Below, in pieces: positions 1-6,799 of a stretch of 10,150 nucleotides of DNA (position 1 is its first letter; every line of letters starts with the position of its first letter). The notes beneath the pieces are model-generated. The model was not told where the DNA came from. It saw nothing but the letters and a program-made list of their open reading frames with translations, and searched no databases. The DNA comes from an uncultured Propionibacteriaceae bacterium (GTDB lineage Bacteria > Actinomycetota > Actinomycetes > Propionibacteriales > Propionibacteriaceae): the NCBI GenBank assembly GCA_936941515.1, contig CAKZJI010000283.1:1-10150 (forward strand). The letters run 5' to 3'. The translations under genes and the position numbers were made by a program.

Positions 1-335
<335 letters not shown>

Positions 336-509
336 GCATCAAAACATCATTGTTTATGAACACAAGATTTTTGTGTGCTTGCATCCACTATGGAGTGTCT
401 CAGGACACACCCGCCACCACCCCCCTCTCTTCGTGGGGGTGGTGATGTCAACCCCCCTCCGGCTTGTTGTTGCAGCTGCGGGGTGAAAGGTAAAGTTGTA
501 TAGAGTGTT
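336..509 (+). other. 23S-5S rRNA intergenic spacer with hairpins
   Basis: This transcribed spacer contains no tRNA and no credible ORF. It holds several perfect short inverted repeats. ACACAA/TTGTGT lies at 360-365 and 371-376. GTGTC/GACAC lies at 395-399 and 404-408 with a 4-nt loop. CACCACCCCC/GGGGGTGGTG lies at 415-424 and 435-444 with a 10-nt loop. None is followed by a T-run, so they are unlikely to be terminators. They may fold the precursor or mark RNase processing sites, which is inference. Minus-strand reading frames crossing this spacer and the 5S gene are chance frames. Confidence 0.7.
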
Positions 510-629
510 GTGTCGGTGGTCATAGCGGAAGGGAAACACCCGGTCCCATCCCGAACCCGGTAGTTAAGCCTTCCAGCGCCGATGGTACTGCACACGCGAG
601 TGTGTGGGAGAGTAGGACACCGCCGAACA
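510..629 (+). rRNA. rrf: 5S ribosomal RNA
   Basis: The order GTCGGTGGTCATAGCGG, then CACCCGGTCCCATCCCGAAC, GAACCCGGTAGTTAAGCC, CAGCGCCGATGGTACTGC and GGGAGAGTAGGACACCGCC is the standard 5S sequence of actinobacteria. The 5' end (about 510-520) and 3' end (about 619-630) are complementary and form helix I, which sets the boundaries to within about 3 nt. The length of about 120 nt is normal. It is the last gene of the rRNA operon and is followed 11 bp later by the terminator stem. Confidence 0.95.
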
Positions 630-640
630 CCAAACCCTGA

Positions 641-697
641 AGAGGTTGCGGGGAAATCCAGTAGAGTCTGGGTTTCCCCGCAACCTCTTTGTTTTTT
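641..697 (+). terminator. Intrinsic terminator of the rRNA operon
   Basis: AGAGGTTGCGGGGAAA (641-656) pairs perfectly with TTTCCCCGCAACCTCT (673-688). The helix continues inward through ATCCAG (656-661) against CTGGGT (668-673) with a single T-G wobble. The total is about 21 bp closed by a 6-nt loop at 662-667. It is followed by TTTGTTTTTTGTT (688-700). This is a textbook Rho-independent terminator placed just after 5S, unusually long and nearly perfect. Confidence 0.95.
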
Positions 698-770
698 GTT
701 GTGTTTCTGTTTCCTTGCCGGGGTGTGTGGGGTGGGGCTCCCCCACCACCACAACCCAACAACCCTATGG

Positions 771-1262
771 ATGGGTATCCGCAACGCGGTCAAGGCCATC
801 CTGCCCGGGGCGGCTTGGCAGCACTGCCGGGTCCACTTTGCCCGCAACGTCACACACCACCTAGGCTCAGCCCACTCCACACCCGCCGGCACCTTGATCT
901 CCACCGTCTTCGCGCAGACCAGCCCCAAACTGCGACCGCCCAGCACAAGACAGGTCATCGACTCCCTACAGACAACCTTCCGCACCATCGCCCAGATGCC
1001 CCAAAACGCCGAGCCCTCCCTGACCGCCTTCACCGCCATGCCAAAAGAGCACTGGCAAAAGATCTGGTCTAACAACCCCATCGAGCACCTCAACCGCGAG
1101 ATCAAACGCCACGCCGACGTCGTCCAAGTCTTCCCCGACCACGACAGCATCACCCGCCTGATCAGCGCCGTCCTACTCGAACAGCACGAGGAATGGCAAT
1201 ACGACCAACACCGCTACCCCTCCCAAACCACCTTGTCAGACCCCAGTTGCCAACAGCTGTGA
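771..1262 (+). pseudogene. IS256-family (Mutator) transposase, C-terminal fragment
   Basis: About 163 residues read from an internal position to a TGA at 1260-1262. They match the C-terminal third of IS256/Mutator DDE transposases. AILPGAAWQHCRVHFARN carries the family's C..H insertion motif (C19, H22 of the fragment). WSNNPIEHLNREIKRHADVV holds the third catalytic acidic residue (E105). FPDHDSITRLISAVLLEQHEEW is the usual C-terminal helix. Full-length members have roughly 400 residues with two catalytic Asp residues upstream; both are absent here. Homology begins close to 774 and the ATG at 771 is only the first in-frame codon, with no ribosome-binding site. Upstream lie the rRNA terminator and a GC-rich hairpin (about 729-748). 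The copy is therefore 5'-deleted and inactive. The right end of the element overlaps its stop codon. Confidence 0.88.
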
Positions 1263-1271
1263 ATAAGCCTC
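1231..1271 (+). repeat. Right terminal repeat of the IS256-like element
   Basis: This 41-bp sequence overlaps the end of the transposase fragment and finishes in GTGAATAAGCCTC (1259-1271). It recurs inverted at 1897-1937 with about 3 mismatches by eye. The 13-bp end also occurs on the plus strand at 1962-1974. Its position at the transposase stop and its reuse in inverted orientation support a right-end terminal inverted repeat. The next 31 bp (1272-1302, AAGGGTTTTGTTGTTTCTG and on) resemble 1932-1965, and 1299-1312 is a degenerate echo of the 13-bp end, so a second decayed end may follow. Confidence 0.7.
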
Positions 1272-1306
1272 AAAGGGTTTTGTTGTTTCTGCACTCCCAT
1301 GACTAC

Positions 1307-1321
1307 GCCGCACAATGCGGC
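1307..1321. repeat. Short perfect hairpin
   Basis: GCCGCA (1307-1312), loop CAA, TGCGGC (1316-1321): a 6-bp perfect GC-rich palindrome between the IS end and the first 150-bp repeat. There is no T-run after it. Its function is unknown. Confidence 0.5.
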
Positions 1322-1366
1322 ACCCCTGGCCCTTCCAACGTCCCCACCCCTGCCTTCGCCAGCCAT

Positions 1367-1525
1367 CCTGTGCACGAAACGCCGCACTACATCTCGACGC
1401 CGTCGCTGTGGTGCGTTCCCTGCGCCGTAGACGGCGATTCACGCCACACCACAGCATCCCGGCCTAGCAACTCCTGGGCCCACAGGGCATGGGGCTTCAC
1501 CGTCATCGCAAGACCCCATACGCAA
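1367..1525. repeat. ~159-bp hairpin-rich repeat, copy A
   Basis: The segment starts CCTGTGCACGAAACGCC and ends AAGACCCCATACGCAA. It aligns without gaps to copy C (1738-1896), with roughly 19 differences by eye (about 88% identity). Inside are an imperfect palindrome TGTGGTGCG...CGCCACACCACA (about 1409-1452), a nested CGCC-GTAGAC-GGCG stem and ATGGGG/CCCCAT arms (about 1490-1520). It carries stop-rich or atypical frames only, and no family is recognised. It is followed directly by the partial copy B, so A and B form a tandem with a period of 153 bp. It could be a nonautonomous element, a REP-like intergenic repeat or an IS relic. Confidence 0.75.
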
Positions 1526-1597
1526 CACGAAACGCCGTGCTGCGTCTTGGTGCCGTCGCTGTAGTGCGTTCCCTAAGCCGCAGGCGGCGATTCACGC
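1526..1597. repeat. Partial copy B of the ~150-bp repeat
   Basis: These 72 bp from CACGAAACGCCG to GGCGATTCACGC match the first part of copies A (1373-1444) and C (1744-1815). The match ends abruptly at about 1597. The next 140 bp (1598-1737) are not repeated elsewhere in the window and hold no recognisable gene; they may be foreign DNA separating copies B and C. Confidence 0.7.
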
Positions 1598-1737
1598 ACC
1601 TGTGCGTGGCCTGAGGTTGAGCAGAATCTGAGCAGCCTGGCCTCGGGCCTCTTCTTGATGGGTGCCATGATCCGTGTCTCGACGGGTCTCATGGCCCCTC
1701 TGGGCGGGCTGCATGACCTGCTTCATCTCATGTCTGC

Positions 1738-1896
1738 CCTGTGCACGAAACGCCGTGCTGCGTCTCGATGCCGTCGCTGTGGTGCGTTCCCTGCGCCGTA
1801 GATGGCGATTCACGCCGCACCACAGCATCCTGGCACAAACACTCCCGGACCCCCAGGGCATGGGGCCTCACCGTCCTCTCAAGACCCCATACGCAA
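1738..1896. repeat. ~159-bp hairpin-rich repeat, copy C
   Basis: This has the same length and ends as copy A. The palindrome is better preserved here: TGTGGTGCG at about 1779-1787 against CGCCGCACCACA at about 1812-1823. The 78-bp miniature IS derivative starts at the very next base (1897). Several of the differences from copy A in the first 35 bp are transitions (C/T, A/G). Confidence 0.75.
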
Positions 1897-1974
1897 GAGG
1901 CTTATTCACAGCTGCTGGCAACTGGGCTCTGATAAGGGATTTCGCTGTTTCTGATACCCCCGTGAATAAGCCTC
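1897..1974 (-). mobile_element. 78-bp MITE-like remnant made of two IS ends
   Basis: The segment is bounded by perfect 13-bp inverted repeats, GAGGCTTATTCAC (1897-1909) and GTGAATAAGCCTC (1962-1974). Read on the minus strand, its second half (1937 down to 1897) is the 41-bp right end found next to the transposase fragment at 1231-1271. Its first half would then be the left end of the same element. It therefore looks like an IS copy with its interior deleted, a miniature inverted-repeat element. It contains no coding capacity. No clear target-site duplication was found by eye. Confidence 0.6.
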
Positions 1975-2019
1975 CATGAACTGGAGTTGCCACGGATGGT
2001 GGACTGGCGTCTCGTGCCG

Positions 2020-2208
2020 TCACGTCGTCGGGTGTTTTTTGGCCTGGATACGACGCCTTGCCTCGTTCACATCACTCATGATGCCCCAGTAGCGTTTCGC
2101 TCCGCTGCTCGCGACGCATCTGCCCCGCAAAACCGCCGCCATTGCTTTGCAAATCTCAGACACGGGGCAGGAGGTGCACACGTACCCCCACGTATGAGGG
2201 CTTGACAT
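2020..2208 (-). other. Possible WhiB-like small ORF or remnant
   Basis: A minus-strand frame ending in TGA near 2020 reads TWGYVCTSCPVSEICKAMA and then, after 14 residues, AKRYWGIMSDVNEARRRIQ. The C-x2-C-x5-C spacing followed by a Trp-Gly turn and an Arg-rich tail is the order seen in WhiB iron-sulfur regulators. However, the turn reads WGIM rather than the usual G-[VI]-W-G-G, and the first cluster Cys is not convincingly present. Third codon positions are mostly G/C, which suggests coding history. The ATG at 2208 lacks a Shine-Dalgarno. The frame stays open to a GTG at 2295, but that start would overlap the divergent gene. It may be a decayed regulator gene, or chance. No other gene is visible between 1975 and 2201. 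Confidence 0.25.
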
Positions 2209-2229
2209 CAAGGGCTGATCACGTAGTGT
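2202..2229 (+). promoter_or_regulatory. Candidate promoter of the peptidoglycan-binding gene
   Basis: A perfect -35 box TTGACA (2202-2207) is followed after 16 bp by TAGTGT (2224-2229), which keeps the key T, A and final T of a -10 box. The start codon lies 44 bp downstream. A CACGTA motif occurs twice just upstream (about 2179-2194), 11 bp apart, and could be a binding site; this is speculative. Confidence 0.5.
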
Positions 2230-2273
2230 GGCCGTGGGAACAACGTCTGGTTCACATGTTGGAGGGTGCTTGG

Positions 2274-2741
2274 ATGATCGGTGGGATGTTTTCACGTTTG
2301 GTGCGTCGCCGTGCCTTCTGCACCGGGGCCTTTCTTGGCATATCTGCCGCCGGGCTCCTCCTGACCAACGTTCAGAGGGCCAACGCCTACACGACCTATG
2401 AGCTTCAGAGGAACCTGGCCTGCTTCACCCATCTGACATGGGGCGACGTCGACTTCACCTATGAGGAGGCTGACGGCATCAACGGCGCCCGAACCACAGA
2501 GGCCATCATGGCCTGGCAGAAGCGTCGGGCTCTGGAACAGGACGGGGTGCCCGGTCCTCGGACGGAGGCCGATCTCATGTCTGCCACCAAGCAGCTTCAG
2601 GCGGCCATTGGGGTTACTGATGACGGCTACGTCGGGCCGAACACCATTGAGGCCATCTCGAAGTTCCAGGCAGGCCACGGACTTCCGGTCTCGGGCTATG
2701 CCCACATCCCGACGCTGCAGGCCCTCGCGTTGGATATCTGA
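2274..2741 (+). CDS. Secreted protein with peptidoglycan-binding repeats
   Basis: The product has 155 residues. ATG 2274 is chosen because GGAGGG (2261-2266) lies 7 nt upstream; the frame is open further upstream but without a Shine-Dalgarno. Residues 6-38 form a signal peptide: basic RLVRRR, hydrophobic AFCTGAFLGISAAGLLL, then a probable signal-peptidase cut after ANA (38/39). The mature part carries two PG_binding_1-type helical repeats. One is around 42-100 (LQRNLACF...DGINGARTTEAIMAWQKRRAL). The other is around 103-153 (TKQLQAAIGVTDDGYVGPNTIEAISKFQAGHGL). The motif 'G.(v)G..T..AI..FQ' is typical. No catalytic domain is present, so it would bind the cell wall without cutting it, or act as a targeting subunit. 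It stands alone in its transcription unit. Confidence 0.85.
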   Translation: MIGGMFSRLVRRRAFCTGAFLGISAAGLLLTNVQRANAYTTYELQRNLACFTHLTWGDVDFTYEEADGINGARTTEAIMAWQKRRALEQDGVPGPRTEADLMSATKQLQAAIGVTDDGYVGPNTIEAISKFQAGHGLPVSGYAHIPTLQALALDI

Positions 2742-2812
2742 GGGGCTCACTCTCCCCCAGCTGAGCCGATCCCTGCGTAGGTGCGTGGATGCATCGAATC
2801 ATCAGGATGTGT

Positions 2813-2861
2813 TGGAGACCCGCGGTATCCTGGGTTTCCCAACGAGGCAAGGGGGTCTCCA
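2813..2861 (+). promoter_or_regulatory. Inverted repeat flanking the kinase ribosome-binding site
   Basis: TGGAGACCC (2813-2821) and GGGTCTCCA (2853-2861) are perfect 9-bp inverted repeats with a 31-nt interior. The right arm overlaps the G-rich Shine-Dalgarno (GGGGG, 2851-2855) and abuts the proposed GTG start at 2862. If formed in the mRNA, the stem would mask translation initiation. Regulation is inference only. Confidence 0.35.
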
Positions 2862-3689
2862 GTGGAGAGTCGTAGCGTGCGTGCTGAAACCAGTGGCGGT
2901 CTGGAGTCAGACGGTGCGGCATTCCACAAGCTCGGCAGTCCCGCTGGCATTGCGACGGAGATCGCAGGTCTGGCCTGGCTGGGTGATGTGTCAGGTGGAG
3001 TGCCAGTCGTCGAGGTCATCAACCATGGGCGCGAATGGCTCATGACCCGTCGTCTGCGTCACGGCGACCCCACCCCTGACGATGCTGCTGTCTTCGGTAG
3101 CCGCCTGGCGCGAACGCATGCGGCGGGCGCATCCCATTGAGGCGCTCCGCCGCCCGGACTACATGAGCTCGACTCCCGGCTGAGTGAACTTCCCGCCCCT
3201 GTCAGTCTTCGTCCCCGTTGGCGCACGTGGAGTGAGTTCTACGCGGAGGCTCGACTCCGCCCCTATCTGCGCCTGGCTGAAGTCCCACGTGAGGCCCGGA
3301 AAGTGCTTGATCGGGCCATCGACCAGGTTGCTACGGGTAGGTTCGAGTCGCCGCAGCCTGCGCTGGTCACAGGAGTTGCCCGGATCCATGGTGATCTATG
3401 GGATGGAAACATAGTCTGGGCAGCGAGGAATGCAGGGGCGGCAGGTACATTCATCGACCCCTCCGCCCACGGCGGCCACGCTGAGACTGACCTGGCTGAA
3501 CTGATTCTGCTTGGAGCACCTCATCTGGAGGCAATCCTTGACGGCTACCAGCAGGTCAGCCCCTTGGCGGATGGATGGAAAGACCGCCTGGCCGTGCACC
3601 AACTCCATATGGTCCTCGTTCACGCGGCCTTGTTCTCCGGCTCCTACCTTCAGCAGGCGCTTGGGCTGGCCCGCAGGATCATCCGGTGA
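2862..3689 (+). pseudogene. Fructosamine kinase family protein, interrupted by one TGA
   Basis: The frame spans 276 codons, a normal length for bacterial fructosamine-kinase-family proteins. These phosphorylate ketoamine (glycated) groups using ATP, or are related small-molecule kinases. GTG 2862 is preferred because GGGGG lies 6 nt before it. Family features are in order: AFHKLGSPAGIATEIAGLAWL near the N-terminus, HAAGASH at about 87-92, SEFYAEARLRPYLRLA, the catalytic IHGDLWDGN (H176, D178) and FIDPSAHGGHAETDL (metal-binding Asp), then the C-terminal LHMVLVHAALFSGSY. Codon 93 is TGA (3138-3140), between ...AAGASH and GAPPPGL, where the family has an aromatic residue, so TGG to TGA is the simplest change. 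The reading frame is the same on both sides and nothing else is damaged. It could be a recent nonsense mutation, a sequencing error or, less likely, readthrough. The stop lies only 3 bp from the convergent gene. Confidence 0.85.
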
Positions 3690-3692
3690 GGG

Positions 3693-6600
3693 TCACTGGT
3701 CGTCGAGCCGGGTGTCATCGTTCAGATAGTCGACCTGTCGGGCTGGCCGAGGCGACGGCTCCTCGCCCGGCAGCCGTGGGTCCCGCTCCCTGCCGAAGGC
3801 TCCCTGGATGATGCCGTACTCCTCCTCCATGACGGAAAGCGGGCCGTCAGATGGGATGACCGGGATCGATTCCGTGAAATCAGCGACCTGAGCGGTGGTC
3901 CCGAACGCCTGCCAGTCAGCGGGAGTGGGGGAGGACGCCGGCTGCTGAGCGCGCGCAGGCGAGGGGAACGGAGGTGATGCGGGGCTTGGCCAGGCTGGTC
4001 CGGCCTGAGGAGTCCGCGTTTTCTCCGCTTCCGCTGCCACAGCCTTGCCCGCTGGTGTGGGAAGCTGGCTCCTCCACTCGGAGCTCTCGGGCTTATCCGG
4101 CTTTGGGGAGTCCCACTTGGGCTGTGCTTCAGCGAGGGCCTGTTGCCAGCGGTCCGCCGGGGTCGGGTCAGGCCATATGACCCTTGGTGTGGTCGGCTCG
4201 AACTCCTCTTCGCCGACGAACTCCTGAGACAGCGGTTCGCTGGCCTCCTGGTTCTCCTCGACAGCAGGGAAAGTGAGGGCCTGCCAACTCTCTGCCTCTG
4301 GCTGTGGAGCCTCCCCATGGTCTGGCATGCCTGGGGTCTTAGGTTCAGGGGCGATCTTCTCAGTTTCTGGCTGGTGGGCTGCCGATTCCTGCTCCTCGGC
4401 CCCCTGATCCGCCTGTTGCTCGTCCTCCTGATCTTCGACCAGTGGCGTGGGGGGCTCCTCCTCCGGGAGGTTCTGAGGTGCGATGCTCTCCGACGTCTCG
4501 ACGAGCAGCGCTGGCTGACCCGAGGGATCATCCTGGAACTCCGCTTCGGGCACCTCCGGGTGCTCTGCCGGCTTCTGGGACTCTGACGGGTTCGAAGCCT
4601 CGGAGCTTGTGCTCTCCACGACCTCATCAGATTCTGCAGACTCTGCCGAGTCAATCAGCTCCAGATGGTCAACGGGCAGATCCCTCTCATCATCCTCATC
4701 GGTCTCATCCACCTGTGAATCCGCCATACTCTTGAGAGCCTCTGCGGGGCGGAGATCCTCAGCGCCGACTGTCTCGCCGACCGTGGTGAGGGGAGCGGCA
4801 AGCGGGTCATCGCCCAGAAGGTCCTCAACCTTCCCTGAATCTTCCGGTTTCGGAGACTCCGTGTCGGTCGGGGCGCTCAGGAGCAGCTGATCATCCAGGG
4901 GATTGTCTTGCAGGGCGTCACCATCGTGTGTTGGCTGCTGTGCGACGAGGTGTTCGTCGGTGGCCTGCCCTTCGGGGGACTCCTCCACATCCAGCTGCGC
5001 ATCCTGCACGCCAAAGGACTTGCCAGTGTCTGTTTCCTCTGTTCCCTCTGTAGCCTCAGGCTCCGGCATCGCCAGGGCCGGGTCAGGCTCATCGGCGGCA
5101 TCGGCCTTGGATGCCTGTGCGGCATCGTCCTCTGGCTCCCCGGCCTCCTCGTCTGCGGTGGCTTCCGCCTCAGGTTCCTTGATGTTGTCTAGTTCGTCAG
5201 AAGGCCCTGTCCCATCCAAAATCTCATCTGGGTCTGGGACATCGGAGATGCCAGGTGTGTTGAAGACCTCAATGACGGGATCATCATCTGCGGCGGCCGC
5301 TACGGTCTCGGCATCCTCTGTGCTCTCGGCATCCTCATCGTCGGTCTCAACCGCCTCGACCTCCTCCAGGGTTCCATCCTGCGGTGTGTCCCTGGTGGAT
5401 TCGAGTTCGCCCTCCTCCCCGTCGGCCTCCTCAGCCTCGGCAGCTGGGAGCTCGGCGTCGTCCTCGACGACATCCCCGGTGTCCTCATCATCCGGCGTCA
5501 TGGATGCGTCAGCAAGCTCACTGGGATCGTCCACCTGGGCCTCTTCGCGATCAGCCTTCTCGTCCTCGTCTGGCTCCGGGGCCTCGTCTGATGCGGGCTC
5601 ATCGAAGGCTGGGAAGGGCTGGTCTGCCACGATCCGCTGGAACACGGTGGTCTGATCTTCGTCGTACTCGTCTCCGGCGGGGGCTGGGGCTTGGAAGTCC
5701 TCGTGGACCTCCTCGGAGTCCAGGGGCTCCTCCATGGTGAAGCTCTTGGCATGGCTCTCCCGCTCAATGGCTAGCAGAGCCTGAAGCTCGGCTGCCTCGT
5801 AACGGGCCTTGGACATCTCCCCCTCAAGGGATTCGATGCGACTGATTAGGTGAGGCATGGTGGTGTCCCAGGCCGTTGTGGCACGGGTCTCCAGCCGGGC
5901 CATGTCGAGTTCCTGCTTCGCGACCTGCTCCTGGAGGCAGGCGATCCGCTCCCGCGCCTTCTCCATCTCCTGGTCGGCCTCGGTGATGTGCTCCTGGGCC
6001 TGACGCTCCGCCTTCTGCGCGCGCTCGTCAGCTTCCGCGATCCGCTCGTCTGCTTCGCTGATTCGTGCCTCGGCCTCACTGGCACGAGTCTCAGCCTCAA
6101 GGGTGCGTGCCTCGGCCTCGCTCGCCCTGGCCTCAGCCTCGCGGATGCGGTTTTCTGCCTCCTCCAACTGTGGATTGGCTGCCTCATCCGGCTGCGCATC
6201 TGGTGTGACCAGTGCGACGGCCTCCAGCTCGGGGGACTCGGGCAGACTCACGGCATCCGTCTCCGCATCGACAGGTGCCGTGTTCTCTGCTGCGATGCGG
6301 GGGATGATGTTGGTGTCCTCCTGGCCGTCATCCGGCTCTCCCGGGATATCGGAGATTGTCTGGTCCGCCAGCTGCTCAGAGGCGACGACAGGGTTCTGGC
6401 GGGTCTCCCGCATTGCGTCGGGGACCTCTTGACCTTCCAGGGGGGCTTGCGGTTCAGCTTGACCCTCCAGGGAGGCCTGCGGTTCAGCCTGGGGCCGGGG
6501 CTCGACGCTGACTGGGGCGAAGAACTGCTCAGCTCCAGCGGGGTTCTTCTCATCAATGCCGGGCATGGAGCCGGGCACGGAAAGTGCGCTGGGCTCAGGC

Positions 6601-6797
6601 ACAGGACCTGGGAGGGGAGCTGGCTGCTGCCATTCCGCCGGCTGCCGACTGACGACCTCAGGGGCCTCCGCCGCAGCGGCTGCGATCTGTCTCCTGGCGC
6701 GGCGCTTGCTGATGGCCCAGCCCACCCAGAAGGCCAGGGCCATGCTCACTACGAGGATTGCTCCCAACTCAAGAGCCAGTAGGAGATATCCGCTCAT
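3693..6797 (-). CDS. Giant membrane-anchored acidic coiled-coil protein, function unknown
   Basis: This 1034-residue protein is not recognised as a known family. Residues 4-29 form one transmembrane helix (LLLALELGAILVVSMALAFW), followed at once by KRRARR, which predicts a cytoplasmic body by the positive-inside rule. Residues 60-130 are Pro/Gln-rich, with a duplicated 10-residue unit. Residues 210-348 are a continuous coiled coil that opens with near-exact 7-residue repeats (EAEARAS, EAEARTL, EAETRAS, EAEARIS). Residues about 356-870 are extremely Glu/Asp-rich and low in complexity, presumably disordered. Residues 870-960 are Pro/Trp-rich. The last 50 or so, including SVMEEEYGIIQGAFGRERD, look more ordered and could be a docking tail. 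ATG 6797 starts 2 bp after the OmpA-like gene, with AGAAGGG as ribosome-binding site, so the two are translationally coupled. It may be a scaffold or polar organiser linked to the wall-binding partner; this is inference. Confidence 0.85.
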   Translation of the reverse strand: MSGYLLLALELGAILVVSMALAFWVGWAISKRRARRQIAAAAAEAPEVVSRQPAEWQQPAPLPGPVPEPSALSVPGSMPGIDEKNPAGAEQFFAPVSVEPRPQAEPQASLEGQAEPQAPLEGQEVPDAMRETRQNPVVASEQLADQTISDIPGEPDDGQEDTNIIPRIAAENTAPVDAETDAVSLPESPELEAVALVTPDAQPDEAANPQLEEAENRIREAEARASEAEARTLEAETRASEAEARISEADERIAEADERAQKAERQAQEHITEADQEMEKARERIACLQEQVAKQELDMARLETRATTAWDTTMPHLISRIESLEGEMSKARYEAAELQALLAIERESHAKSFTMEEPLDSEEVHEDFQAPAPAGDEYDEDQTTVFQRIVADQPFPAFDEPASDEAPEPDEDEKADREEAQVDDPSELADASMTPDDEDTGDVVEDDAELPAAEAEEADGEEGELESTRDTPQDGTLEEVEAVETDDEDAESTEDAETVAAAADDDPVIEVFNTPGISDVPDPDEILDGTGPSDELDNIKEPEAEATADEEAGEPEDDAAQASKADAADEPDPALAMPEPEATEGTEETDTGKSFGVQDAQLDVEESPEGQATDEHLVAQQPTHDGDALQDNPLDDQLLLSAPTDTESPKPEDSGKVEDLLGDDPLAAPLTTVGETVGAEDLRPAEALKSMADSQVDETDEDDERDLPVDHLELIDSAESAESDEVVESTSSEASNPSESQKPAEHPEVPEAEFQDDPSGQPALLVETSESIAPQNLPEEEPPTPLVEDQEDEQQADQGAEEQESAAHQPETEKIAPEPKTPGMPDHGEAPQPEAESWQALTFPAVEENQEASEPLSQEFVGEEEFEPTTPRVIWPDPTPADRWQQALAEAQPKWDSPKPDKPESSEWRSQLPTPAGKAVAAEAEKTRTPQAGPAWPSPASPPFPSPARAQQPASSPTPADWQAFGTTAQVADFTESIPVIPSDGPLSVMEEEYGIIQGAFGRERDPRLPGEEPSPRPARQVDYLNDDTRLDDQ
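6429..6488 (-). repeat. 30-bp in-frame tandem duplication
   Basis: Two adjacent 30-bp units, 6429-6458 and 6459-6488, differ at only about 3 positions. They encode the repeated decapeptides AEPQASLEGQ and AEPQAPLEGQ in the linker of the acidic protein. Unit number may vary between strains. Confidence 0.8.
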
Positions 6798-6799
6798 CT

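Noticed and set aside
582..770. N-terminal extension of the transposase frame
   Set aside because: It lies in 5S rRNA and the terminator hairpin; homology to IS256 transposases begins only near 774.
347..1153. 268-residue minus-strand open frame
   Set aside because: It runs antisense through the 23S-5S spacer, the 5S gene and the transposase fragment, and its translation shows no domain.
1236..1861. Two minus-strand ORFs sharing a segment (LRRRERTTATASR)
   Set aside because: The similarity comes from the DNA repeat itself; composition is arbitrary and no start signals or domains are seen.
1367..1896. CRISPR array
   Set aside because: The repeats are about 150 bp, diverged and directly abutting or widely spaced, without short uniform repeats and spacers.
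3138..3140. TGA as a selenocysteine codon
   Set aside because: The family has an aromatic residue at this position, no selenocysteine role is known for these kinases, and no convincing SECIS hairpin was seen next to the codon.
4903..5655. 250-residue plus-strand Ser-rich frame inside the acidic gene
   Set aside because: It is antisense to Glu/Asp codons (GAG/GAC read as CTC/GTC and shifted to Ser codons), has no ribosome-binding site and is explained by codon bias of the opposite strand.
5850..6782. 310-residue plus-strand Leu/Gly-rich frame
   Set aside because: It is antisense to the coiled-coil and N-terminal part of the acidic gene; the hydrophobic look comes from complementing Glu/Ala-rich codons.
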